Assembly (NCBI GenBank): GCA_938018045.1 | Contig: CALIIP010000104.1 | Span: 1-29,314 of the forward strand | Reading direction: 5' to 3' | DNA length: 29,314 nt | Source: an uncultured Flavobacteriaceae bacterium | GTDB taxonomy: Bacteria; Bacteroidota; Bacteroidia; Flavobacteriales; Flavobacteriaceae | In this document: piece after piece, positions 16,964 through 23,937 of the stretch | Layout: each line of letters begins with the position of its first letter | Numbering within the stretch: position 1 is the first letter of the stretch | Notes under the pieces: generated by a model | Seen by the model: the letters and a program-made list of their open reading frames with translations, nothing else | What the model was told of the DNA's origin: nothing | Databases searched by the model: none | Position numbers and translations under genes: made by a program

Positions 16964-17620
16964 ATGACAAAAAAACTTTCATTAGAATACCTAATTCGCC
17001 AACCAAAAACTCCAACTAAAAACCCACCTTTACTCCTATTATTACATGGCTATGGGAGTAACGAGCAAGATTTATTTTCCTTTGCAGCAGAACTACCTGA
17101 TGAGTTATTAATTATTAGCGCGCGTGCTCCAATGACCTTAGGTTTAGGTTCGTATTCATGGTATACTATTCATTTTGACACCACAAATGGGAAGTTTTCT
17201 GATATTGATGAAGCCAAAGTTGCGCGAGATAAAATTGCTTTATTTATTGATCAAGTCATTGAAACGTATGAAGTAAATAGCGAGAAAGTATTTTTACTAG
17301 GTTTCAGTCAAGGAACAATTTTAAGTTATAGCGTTGCGTTAAGTCATCCTGAGAAAATACAGCATGTAATTGCATTGAGTGGTTATATAAATCAAGAATT
17401 GCTGCCAGAAAAATTAAACGCTGATACTTATAAAAACTTAGATTTCTTTGTTTCTCACGGAAGCCAAGATCAAGTAATCCCTGTAGAATGGGCTCAAAAT
17501 GCAGTTCCGTTTTTAAATAAATTAGGAATTAAACATTTGTATAAAGAATATATGGTTGGTCATGGAGTTGCACCACAAAATTTCTATGATTTTAAAAAGT
17601 GGATTGAGGATCGATTATGA
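16964..17620 (+). CDS. Carboxylesterase/lysophospholipase-type alpha/beta hydrolase
   Basis: A 218-residue cytosolic alpha/beta hydrolase of the phospholipase/carboxylesterase (Abhydrolase_2) family. The oxyanion region is LLLHGYG (26-31 area), the nucleophile elbow is GFSQG with S115, the acid is D169 in SHGSQDQVIP, and the base is H200 in VGHGV, so the catalytic triad is complete. It probably hydrolyses short acyl esters, but the substrate is unknown. I start at ATG 16964 (MTKKLSLEY); an in-frame TTG two codons upstream is less likely. Its stop overlaps the start of the acetyltransferase gene by four bases (ATGA), so the two are probably translated together. Confidence 0.92.
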   Translation: MTKKLSLEYLIRQPKTPTKNPPLLLLLHGYGSNEQDLFSFAAELPDELLIISARAPMTLGLGSYSWYTIHFDTTNGKFSDIDEAKVARDKIALFIDQVIETYEVNSEKVFLLGFSQGTILSYSVALSHPEKIQHVIALSGYINQELLPEKLNADTYKNLDFFVSHGSQDQVIPVEWAQNAVPFLNKLGIKHLYKEYMVGHGVAPQNFYDFKKWIEDRL

Positions 17621-18066
17621 TATTGAAACTCAACAATAAGGAAAAAGAAGTTTCAGAAAGTATTTATCGTGTTTTTCAAGCATCATATAAAGTTGAAGCC
17701 AAGATATTGAACGCTGATGATTTTCCTCCTTTAAAGAGAACTGTTCAAGACTTTATTGATAGTAATACTGAGTTTTTTGGTTATTTTCAAGATACAGTAT
17801 TGGCAGCAATCGTAGAAATCAACAACCAAATACAATTTATTCACATACAGAGTTTTGTCGTTTCTCCGAGTCATTTCAGAAAAGGAATTGGTAGTAAACT
17901 CATGGAGTTTTCACTACAAAATTACGACTCAACAAGATTCAAAGTAGAAACTGGTGTAGAAAATATTCCTGCGATAAATTTGTATAAGAAATTTGGGTTT
18001 AAAGAAACTAAACAATGGAATACTAGTTCCGGAATTCGAAAAATTGAATTAAAATTCAACCGTTAA
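17617..18066 (+). CDS. GNAT-family N-acetyltransferase
   Basis: A 149-residue GNAT protein that would transfer an acetyl group from acetyl-CoA to an amine on an unknown substrate. The acetyl-CoA-binding loop appears as SPSHFRKGIGSKLM (R/Q-x-x-G-x-G pattern), preceded by the FIHIQSFVV strand and followed by the typical C-terminal NIPAINLYKKFGFKET, where N and Y positions are characteristic. Translationally coupled to the esterase gene. Its last 18 bases overlap the convergent metallo-hydrolase gene, leaving no room for an intrinsic terminator between them. Confidence 0.9.
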   Translation: MILKLNNKEKEVSESIYRVFQASYKVEAKILNADDFPPLKRTVQDFIDSNTEFFGYFQDTVLAAIVEINNQIQFIHIQSFVVSPSHFRKGIGSKLMEFSLQNYDSTRFKVETGVENIPAINLYKKFGFKETKQWNTSSGIRKIELKFNR

Positions 18067-18819
18067 CTCATCATATGCTAAAAATACATTTTTTGGCAAA
18101 CTCTCTTGAACTTCGGCATGAAAACCAAGTTTGTGGCTTATATGAGTGATGTAAGCACGTTCTGGTGCTAATTCTTCTATAATTTCAAGCGCTTCACTTA
18201 AACTCAGATGAGAATGATGCGTTTTATGCATCAACGCACTTATTACCAAAACTTTCAAGCCTTTTAATTTTTTCATTTCTAATGATGATATCTCTTTAAC
18301 ATCAGTCAAATAGGCGAATTCATTAAATCGATAGCCTAAAATTTGGAGTTTTCCATGTAATATTTCAATAGGCTCTACAAGAATATTTTGCAATTTAAAT
18401 GGCTTATCTTCCACTACATTTTGTTCAATACTTGGTGCTCCAGGATATTTGTTTTCTTCATCAAAAATATATGCAAAGCGTTCTTTTAAATTATCTAAAA
18501 CACGTTGTTGTGCATAAATCGGCACTTTTCCTAACTGAAAAGAAAACGGACGAATATCATCCAAACCAATAATATGATCAGAATGTTCGTGTGTAAATAA
18601 GATTCCATCAATTCTATTCACATTTGCACGCAGCATTTGATACCTGAAATCTGGTCCGCAATCAATAACATAAGTGTAAGCGTCCCATTCTACCAAAACA
18701 GAAACACGCAAACGTTTATCTCGCTTATCGGTTGATAAACAAACAGGATGCGTACTATTAATCACAGGAATCCCTTGTGATGTTCCAGTACCTAAAAAAG
18801 TGATTTTAATATTACTCAT
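18049..18819 (-). CDS. PhnP-like MBL-fold metallo-hydrolase
   Basis: A 256-residue metallo-beta-lactamase-fold enzyme. Residues 5-20 (KITFLGTGTSQGIPVI) and the metal motif THEHSDHIIGLDDIRPF, with H77, H79, D81 and H82, fit the PhnP/RNase Z-related phosphodiesterase branch. VIDCGPDFRYQML (51-63) and the C-terminal THISHKLGFH supply the remaining ligand region. PhnP hydrolyses cyclic ribose phosphates in phosphonate breakdown, but no phn genes are present, so the substrate here is probably another phosphodiester and remains unknown. A perfect TAAATTTG element lies eight bases before the ATG, implying a very short leader. Confidence 0.9.
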   Translation of the reverse strand: MSNIKITFLGTGTSQGIPVINSTHPVCLSTDKRDKRLRVSVLVEWDAYTYVIDCGPDFRYQMLRANVNRIDGILFTHEHSDHIIGLDDIRPFSFQLGKVPIYAQQRVLDNLKERFAYIFDEENKYPGAPSIEQNVVEDKPFKLQNILVEPIEILHGKLQILGYRFNEFAYLTDVKEISSLEMKKLKGLKVLVISALMHKTHHSHLSLSEALEIIEELAPERAYITHISHKLGFHAEVQESLPKNVFLAYDELTVEF

Positions 18820-18827
18820 TGTTCTGA

Positions 18828-18835
18828 CAAATTTA
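18828..18835 (-). promoter_or_regulatory. -7 promoter element of the MBL-fold gene
   Basis: TAAATTTG on the minus strand is an exact TAnnTTTG match ending eight bases before the ATG. Confidence 0.5.
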
Positions 18836-18869
18836 ACGCTAAAATGTTATTACAAATAGTAGAATTTGT

Positions 18870-18877
18870 TATTTTTG
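18870..18877 (+). promoter_or_regulatory. -7 promoter element of the 18900 gene
   Basis: TATTTTTG is an exact TAnnTTTG match ending 22 bases before the ATG at 18900, in the divergent 80-base gap with the MBL-fold gene. Confidence 0.55.
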
Positions 18878-18899
18878 TATAACTTAAAAAAAACGCACA

Positions 18900-20348
18900 A
18901 TGTCTTCTGTAACAAAAGGTGATAAAAATTTAAAAACGGTTCCTTCTATTAAAAGGAAATCATTAAGAATTAACTTAAACGACAATATCTACGGTACTTT
19001 TTCTGAAATAGGTGCAGGTCAAGAAACTGCTCGTAATTTCTTTAGAGCAGGAGGCGCTTCAGGAACTATTGCAAAAGCAATGAGTGCATATGATAAAGAT
19101 TTTTCTGATGCCATTTATGGCATTGAAAGTGATAACCGTTATGTAACAGAGTCACGATTAAAAACGATGCTAGATCACGAAATTAGTTTAATTGAAGATC
19201 GATTGAGCCGTGAAAAACATCCAGAAAAATTATTCTTTTCTTACGCAAATACAGTTGCAACTATAGATTTTGCTAAAAAATTTAAAGGTCATGGTTGGGT
19301 TGGATTCAAATTTCAATTAAGCCCTTTAGAGCCTTATAATGAGATAATTATGCACGTTCGATTTAAAGAGAATGATGCGAAATTACAACAAGAAACTTTA
19401 GGTATTCTTGGTGTTAATTTAATTTATGGAGGCTTTTACATGCACGATAGTCCAAAAGATTTGTTGGCATCGTTTTATGACAATCTTGATAAAGATCAGA
19501 TAGAAATTGATATGATTAATTTCTCTGGACCACGTTTTACGTATGTAGACAACCGTTTGATGAGTTTGCAATTGGTGAAAAACAAAATGACAAATGCCGT
19601 AATGTTCGGTCCTGACGGAAATAACTTATTACCTGCACAACAACTTTATAAGAAGAATATCTTAACACTCCGTGGAAGTTTTAGGCCTGTAACAAAAGTG
19701 AACATGGATATTTATCAAAAATCTATAGAACTTTTTCATGCTGAAAAAAGTGTAGACCCAGAAAAAACAAAAACTATTTTTGAAATTACACTTTCCAATC
19801 TTTCTGCCGACGGAGAAATAAACGAACGTGATTTCTTAGACAGAGCCGAATTACTTTGCTCTCTTGGTCAAAATGTAATGATTACAAACTTCTCTGAATA
19901 TTATAAATTAGTAGAATACTTCTCAGAATTCACTAAAAAGAGAATGGGATTGGCAATGGGAGTTTATAACTTAGTGCAAATATTTGATGAAAAATATTAC
20001 AGAGATTTAAGCGGAGGAATTTTAGAAGCCTTTGGAAAACTATTCTTTAAAGATTTAAAAATATACTTGTACCCATTAATTGATGAAGAATCTGGTGAGG
20101 TTATCGATAGTGAAAACCTAAAAGTACATCCAAGAATGAAAGAATTGTATAAGTTCTTTAAATACAACGGAAAAGTAGTTGATATTGAAAATTATGATAA
20201 AACAATATTAGATATTTTTTCTCGTAAAGCACTTAAAATGATTACCGATGGTGAAGATGGATGGCAAGATATGCTTCCAGAAGGTATTTCAGAAATTATT
20301 CAAGAAGAACGCTTATTTGGGTATTCAAAAAGAAAACATCAAAAATAG
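18900..20348 (+). CDS. Conserved flavobacterial protein of unknown function
   Basis: I do not recognise a characterised family. The 482-residue protein has no signal peptide or transmembrane helix and looks cytosolic. The N-terminal part contains GTFSEIGAGQETARNFFRAGGASGTIAKAM-type sequence (about residues 34-62) with many small residues, then YGIESDNRYVTESRL. Alternating hydrophobic strands and helices follow, for example GVNLIYGGFYMHDSPKDLL and LRGSFRPVTKVNMDIY, and the last 100 residues include ESGEVIDSENLKVHP. The size and strand-helix periodicity suggest an alpha/beta enzyme, but I see no defined nucleotide-binding or catalytic motif. Labels such as nicotinate-nucleotide adenylyltransferase are not supported: no HxGH motif is visible. 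It precedes the ECF module by 57 bases, on the same strand. Confidence 0.85.
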   Translation: MSSVTKGDKNLKTVPSIKRKSLRINLNDNIYGTFSEIGAGQETARNFFRAGGASGTIAKAMSAYDKDFSDAIYGIESDNRYVTESRLKTMLDHEISLIEDRLSREKHPEKLFFSYANTVATIDFAKKFKGHGWVGFKFQLSPLEPYNEIIMHVRFKENDAKLQQETLGILGVNLIYGGFYMHDSPKDLLASFYDNLDKDQIEIDMINFSGPRFTYVDNRLMSLQLVKNKMTNAVMFGPDGNNLLPAQQLYKKNILTLRGSFRPVTKVNMDIYQKSIELFHAEKSVDPEKTKTIFEITLSNLSADGEINERDFLDRAELLCSLGQNVMITNFSEYYKLVEYFSEFTKKRMGLAMGVYNLVQIFDEKYYRDLSGGILEAFGKLFFKDLKIYLYPLIDEESGEVIDSENLKVHPRMKELYKFFKYNGKVVDIENYDKTILDIFSRKALKMITDGEDGWQDMLPEGISEIIQEERLFGYSKRKHQK

Positions 20349-20359
20349 AACCATAAGGA

Positions 20360-20388
20360 TTAAACCTTTTGTACTTATTGATGTCTAA
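20360..20388 (+). promoter_or_regulatory. Candidate ECF sigma-dependent promoter upstream of the sigma gene
   Basis: TTAAACC (20360-20366), 16 bases, then GTCTAA (20383-20388). The AAACC and GTC blocks resemble the -35 (AAC core) and -10 (GTC/CGT-like) elements of ECF promoters. The same block, spacing and flanking TTTGTA recur before the next gene. Expected transcription start is near 20394-20396, which leaves a short leader before GTG 20406. Confidence 0.55.
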
Positions 20389-20397
20389 AGACAAAAC

Positions 20398-20405
20398 TAC
20401 TTTTG
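20398..20405 (+). promoter_or_regulatory. TAnnTTTG match abutting the sigma gene start
   Basis: TACTTTTG is an exact match, with TTG 17 bases upstream (20378-20380), but it ends directly before the GTG start codon. A transcript from it would start inside the coding region, so it is doubtful as a productive promoter. Confidence 0.25.
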
Positions 20406-20945
20406 GTGGACGAACAAACTTTAGTACAACAACTTAAAAATCCTGAAACACAAGAGCAAGCCTTTCGTGCTTTGATGAGTCAATATAAAGAACGTTTGTA
20501 TTGGCACATTCGTAAAATTGTTAAATCACACGATGATGCTGATGATGTGCTCCAAAATACTTTTATAAAAGTCTACAGAAGCATTAAGAACTTCAATGAA
20601 GATAGTAAAATTTATTCTTGGATGTATCGCATTGCAACCAATGAATCTATCACCTTTATCAACAAAAGAGCAAAAGAAAGAAATATTGACATTACAGAAC
20701 ATCATCAAAATCTTGCAACCACATTACAAGAAGATGTTCACTTTAATGGTAATGAAATTCAACTAATTTTACAAAAAGCAATTGCTACGTTACCGCAAAA
20801 ACAACAGTTGGTTTTTAACATGAAATATTTTGACGAAATCAAGTATTCCGAAATGTCTGAAATCTTAGAAACAAGTGTTGGAGCATTGAAAGCATCGTAC
20901 TTTCATGCAGTCAAAAAGATTGAAAAAATTATAACATCACATTAA
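20406..20945 (+). CDS. ECF-type RNA polymerase sigma factor
   Basis: A 179-residue sigma-70 family protein with only regions 2 and 4, hence group IV (ECF). Region 2 is residues about 20-90: RLYWHIRKIVKSHDDADDVLQNTFIKVY (DDADDVLQ at 43-50 is the core-binding signature) and YSWMYRIATNESITFINKR for -10 recognition. Region 4 is about 118-175: LPQKQQLVFNMKYF, then YSEMSEILETSVGALKASYFHAVKKI, a helix-turn-helix for -35 recognition. No ATG fits the N-terminus; I choose GTG 20406 (MDEQTLVQQL), with TTG 20403 as the alternative. A putative anti-sigma gene follows after 33 bases and a Spy-like gene after that, implying an envelope-stress regulon. Confidence 0.95.
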   Translation: MDEQTLVQQLKNPETQEQAFRALMSQYKERLYWHIRKIVKSHDDADDVLQNTFIKVYRSIKNFNEDSKIYSWMYRIATNESITFINKRAKERNIDITEHHQNLATTLQEDVHFNGNEIQLILQKAIATLPQKQQLVFNMKYFDEIKYSEMSEILETSVGALKASYFHAVKKIEKIITSH

Positions 20946-20970
20946 ACCATTTGTAAAAAAAAGAGTCTTA
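20942..20970 (+). promoter_or_regulatory. Second candidate ECF promoter, upstream of the anti-sigma gene
   Basis: TTAAACC (20942-20948), 16 bases, then GTCTTA (20965-20970). It repeats the block before the sigma gene with identical spacing. Its -35-like part overlaps the sigma stop codon (TAA at 20943-20945), and its -10-like part ends eight bases before the next ATG, so a transcript would be nearly leaderless. Confidence 0.55.
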
Positions 20971-20978
20971 TAAATAGC

Positions 20979-21596
20979 ATGACACTAGAAGAATTAGAAA
21001 ATATCGCACCTAAACTACATGAGTTACAGCAACTCAAAGGTGGTTTCTCTATTCCAAAAGATTATTTTGGAACGGTAGAAGGTGTTATTTTCTCAAAACT
21101 TTTAGAAGATAATCTAGATAAGAAAACACCATTCAGGACACCTAAAAATTATTTTTCTACTATTGAAGATCGTGTACTAGAAAGTTTAAAATCGGAAGAA
21201 AAAGAGAATGTGTATGCAACTCCTAAAGGATATTTTGATTCTGTAGAAGATAAAGTCTTTGAAAGATTACAAACAGAAACTAAAGTCATAGATTTTAAAA
21301 CGAGATTTATAAAAAAGTTTCTTCCTATTGCAGCAGCAGCATCGCTATTGTTATTTATAACGCTACAGCTACTCAATAACACTAGTGAACAAAAAGATTT
21401 ATTTGCTTCATTAGAAACTTCAGAAATTGAAAACTGGATTGAAAATGGGGATTTTGAAATGAATTCATACCAAATTGCAGCAGTTTATGAAGATACAAAT
21501 ATTGAAGATATAGAACTTGAACAAGAATATAATGATGATCATTTAATGGAATATCTTGACGATATTGACCTTGAATCTCTCATATTAACCAATTAA
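20979..21596 (+). CDS. Putative anti-sigma factor with threefold cytoplasmic repeat
   Basis: A 205-residue single-pass membrane protein. The N-terminal 100 residues contain three copies of a roughly 20-residue unit with consensus P-K-x-Y-F-x-T/S-V/I-E-D-x-V (residues 23-42, 52-71 and 79-98), spaced 29 and 27 residues apart. A basic stretch KTRFIKKF precedes the transmembrane helix (about 113-132), predicting N-terminus inside. The C-terminal 70 residues are strongly acidic (EDIELEQEYNDDH and so on) and should lie in the periplasm. I see no zinc-finger HxxxCxxC anti-sigma motif. Position directly after the sigma gene and before a Spy-like periplasmic gene, with this topology, makes an anti-sigma role likely but unproven. 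Confidence 0.85.
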   Translation: MTLEELENIAPKLHELQQLKGGFSIPKDYFGTVEGVIFSKLLEDNLDKKTPFRTPKNYFSTIEDRVLESLKSEEKENVYATPKGYFDSVEDKVFERLQTETKVIDFKTRFIKKFLPIAAAASLLLFITLQLLNNTSEQKDLFASLETSEIENWIENGDFEMNSYQIAAVYEDTNIEDIELEQEYNDDHLMEYLDDIDLESLILTN

Positions 21597-21606
21597 AATA
21601 CTGAAA

Positions 21607-22101
21607 ATGAAACATTTATTACTTTCAATTTTTATGTTGACTGTTTTTATCAGTCCAAATACATATGCACAAAAGGAAAAAGAAAAGCAAGACAAAATAA
21701 AATCTCTTAAGATTGGCTTTATCACTCAAGAATTGGAGTTAACTACAAAAGAAGCTCAAAAGTTTTGGCCTGTTTACAATAAACACCAAGAATTAATTAG
21801 AAGTTATCATGATGAGAATAGAAAACTACGTAAGAACATTCGCAAAAATGGTGGAATTGATTCAATGACAAACGCAGAAGCAGAAAAAACTCTAAATCAA
21901 TTTGTCCTTATTGATAAAGATCTTAAAAATGCTGAAGCAGCAATGTATAAAGATATGAAACCAATTTTACCTGCCATAAAAATATTAAAACTCCATAGTG
22001 CAGAGCATGGTTTCAATCGAAAAATATTAGAAGAAATGAGAAAGCGTCGTGGAAATTCTAAAGATTTTAGAGAAGATCGTAAAGAAATAAGACAGAATTA
22101 A
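21607..22101 (+). CDS. Spy/CpxP-like periplasmic protein, putative sensor of the ECF module
   Basis: A 164-residue exported protein with signal peptide ending NTYAQ. The mature part is all helical and very basic-acidic, with an LTxxQ-type motif LTTKEAQKFWPVYN (residues 45-58) and a second degenerate one near LPAIKILKLHSAE (121-133), as in the Spy/CpxP/ZraP group of periplasmic chaperone-sensors. Such proteins bind misfolded protein or metals and restrain stress signalling; flavobacterial relatives beside sigma genes are often called sensors of ECF-type sigma factor. It starts 10 bases after the putative anti-sigma gene and ends in a strong terminator, closing the operon. Confidence 0.85.
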   Translation: MKHLLLSIFMLTVFISPNTYAQKEKEKQDKIKSLKIGFITQELELTTKEAQKFWPVYNKHQELIRSYHDENRKLRKNIRKNGGIDSMTNAEAEKTLNQFVLIDKDLKNAEAAMYKDMKPILPAIKILKLHSAEHGFNRKILEEMRKRRGNSKDFREDRKEIRQN

Positions 22102-22103
22102 AT

Positions 22104-22133
22104 AAAAAAGGAGCAATAAATTGCTCCTTTTTT
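22104..22133. terminator. Bidirectional terminator after the ECF module
   Basis: A perfect 13-bp stem (A6 followed by GGAGCAA, paired with TTGCTCC and T6) with a TAAA loop separates the Spy-like gene (plus) from the ABC-F gene (minus), whose stop is only a few bases away. Confidence 0.92.
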
Positions 22134-22136
22134 ATT

Positions 22137-23762
22137 TTACGAATACATTTTCTTTCGTAATTCTTTTACTTTAGGGTCTCTCAAGTAATCGTCAAAAGTA
22201 GAAAGTCTATCTATCACTCCTTTTGGTGTGATTTCAATAATTCTATTTGCAACAGTTTGAGAAAATTCATGATCATGAGTTGATAATAAAACCGTTCCTT
22301 TAAAGTTCTTTAACGAGTTATTTATTGCTTGTATAGATTCTAAGTCTAAGTGATTTGTAGGTTCATCTAACATCAAAATATTTGCTCTCATCATCATCAT
22401 ACGAGAAAGCATACAACGTACTTTTTCTCCTCCAGACAATACATTACATTTTTTCAATGCCTCTTCTCCACTAAAAATCATTTTACCTAAAAATCCTCTT
22501 AAATAAACTTCTTCACGTTCTTCTTCTGTCGTTGCATATTGGCGAAGCCAATCTACTAAATCCAATTCAGCATTCTTAAAGAATTCAGAATTTTCTAACG
22601 GAAGATAAGATTGTGTTGTTGTAACTCCCCAAGAAAATTTTCCTGAATCTGCTTTGTCATTATCATTTAAAATTTCGTAAAAAGCAGTTACAGCTCGAGA
22701 ATTTCTTGAAATCAAAGCAACTTTATCACCTTTATTTAAACTGAAGTCAATGTCTTTAAATAATATATCGCCATCTAATGACTTTGTCAAACCTTCTACA
22801 TTTAAAATTTGATCTCCTGCTTCTCTATCTCTATCAAATATTATAGCAGGATAACGACGGCTTGAAGGTCTAATATCTGCAACATTCAACTTATCGATCA
22901 TTTTCTTACGACTCGTTGCTTGTTTTGATTTAGCCATATTGGCAGAAAAACGACGAATAAACTCCTCCAACTCTTTCTTCTTATCTTCAGCCTTTTTATT
23001 CTGTTGAGCACGTTGTTTAGCCGCTAACTGACTACTCTCATACCAAAATGTATAGTTCCCGGAATAGTGATTTATTTTACTATAATCAATATCAGAAATA
23101 TGTGTACAAACAGCATCTAAAAAGTGCCTATCATGCGAAACAACAATAACTGTATTGTCAAAGTTTGCCAAGAAATTTTCTAACCAAGAAATTGTTTCAT
23201 AGTCCAAATCATTGGTTGGCTCATCCATAATCAAAACGTCTGGCTTACCAAATAACGCTTGAGCAATCAAAACTCTCACTTTAGACTTACCATCTAAATC
23301 AGACATCAAAGTATAATGCATATCGTCTTTTATCCCAAGTGATGATAACATCGTTGCAGCATCACTTTCTGCTGTCCAGCCTCCCATTTCATCAAACTTC
23401 TCTCCTAAATCACCTGCTTTTATTCCGTCTGCATCAGAAAAATCTGGCTTGGCGTAAATAGCATCCAATTCTTTCTTTAAATCAAATAATGGTTTGTTTC
23501 CCATCATTACTGTTTCCAATACTGGATATGCATCAAAAGCAAAGTGATCTTGTGATAAAACTGACATTCTTTTTCCTGTTTCAAGATGAACGTGACCTGA
23601 AGTAGGATCCATTTTCCCTGATAATATTTTTAAAAATGTAGATTTTCCCGAACCATTTGCTCCGATAATTCCATAACAATTTCCTTGTGTAAACTGTGTG
23701 TTTACATCATCAAACAAAATTCTTTTTCCAAATTGTACAGATAGATTTGATACTGAAAGCAT
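22137..23762 (-). CDS. ABC-F family ATPase (YbiT-like) with asymmetric nucleotide sites
   Basis: A 541-residue soluble twin-ATPase protein with no membrane domain. ABC-F proteins bind the ribosomal E site and adjust translation or give antibiotic protection. ABC1: Walker A GANGSGKST (34-42), Walker B LIMDEP (E181), H210; its signature is degenerate (MSDLDGKSKVR, 153-163), as in YbiT. Linker about 245-300 is charged and helical. ABC2: its P-loop is lost (LISRNSRAVT, 350-359, no GK[S/T]) but signature LSGGEKVR (442-449), Walker B LMLDEP (E467) and H496 are intact. Site II (ABC2 Walker A plus ABC1 signature) is therefore degenerate on both sides, while site I is complete. A TAATTTTG element lies 27 bases upstream of the ATG. 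Confidence 0.93.
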   Translation of the reverse strand: MLSVSNLSVQFGKRILFDDVNTQFTQGNCYGIIGANGSGKSTFLKILSGKMDPTSGHVHLETGKRMSVLSQDHFAFDAYPVLETVMMGNKPLFDLKKELDAIYAKPDFSDADGIKAGDLGEKFDEMGGWTAESDAATMLSSLGIKDDMHYTLMSDLDGKSKVRVLIAQALFGKPDVLIMDEPTNDLDYETISWLENFLANFDNTVIVVSHDRHFLDAVCTHISDIDYSKINHYSGNYTFWYESSQLAAKQRAQQNKKAEDKKKELEEFIRRFSANMAKSKQATSRKKMIDKLNVADIRPSSRRYPAIIFDRDREAGDQILNVEGLTKSLDGDILFKDIDFSLNKGDKVALISRNSRAVTAFYEILNDNDKADSGKFSWGVTTTQSYLPLENSEFFKNAELDLVDWLRQYATTEEEREEVYLRGFLGKMIFSGEEALKKCNVLSGGEKVRCMLSRMMMMRANILMLDEPTNHLDLESIQAINNSLKNFKGTVLLSTHDHEFSQTVANRIIEITPKGVIDRLSTFDDYLRDPKVKELRKKMYS

Positions 23763-23789
23763 AGTATTTCTTGTATTTTATAATTTGTG

Positions 23790-23797
23790 CAAAATTA
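23790..23797 (-). promoter_or_regulatory. -7 promoter element of the ABC-F gene
   Basis: TAATTTTG on the minus strand is an exact TAnnTTTG match ending 27 bases before the ATG. Confidence 0.5.
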
Positions 23798-23913
23798 TAA
23801 AAAATTACAGACTTTTACTACATAAACGATCGATGCATTTTAAGTAAATTAAATGCCTGTTTTATTGACAAACTTTTAACATCTGTTTAACAACAAGCAA
23901 AATCAATTCAATG

Positions 23914-23921
23914 TACATTTG
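23914..23921 (+). promoter_or_regulatory. -7 promoter element of the thioredoxin-fold lipoprotein gene
   Basis: TACATTTG is an exact TAnnTTTG match ending 16 bases before the ATG at 23938. Confidence 0.5.
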
Positions 23922-23937
23922 CTATATATTTTTTTAG

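Noticed and set aside
20351..20369. AAGG-ATTAAA-CCTT palindrome upstream of the sigma gene as a repressor operator
   Set aside because: The arms are four bases and the right part is better explained by the ECF-like TTAAACC element, which recurs before the next gene without the palindrome.
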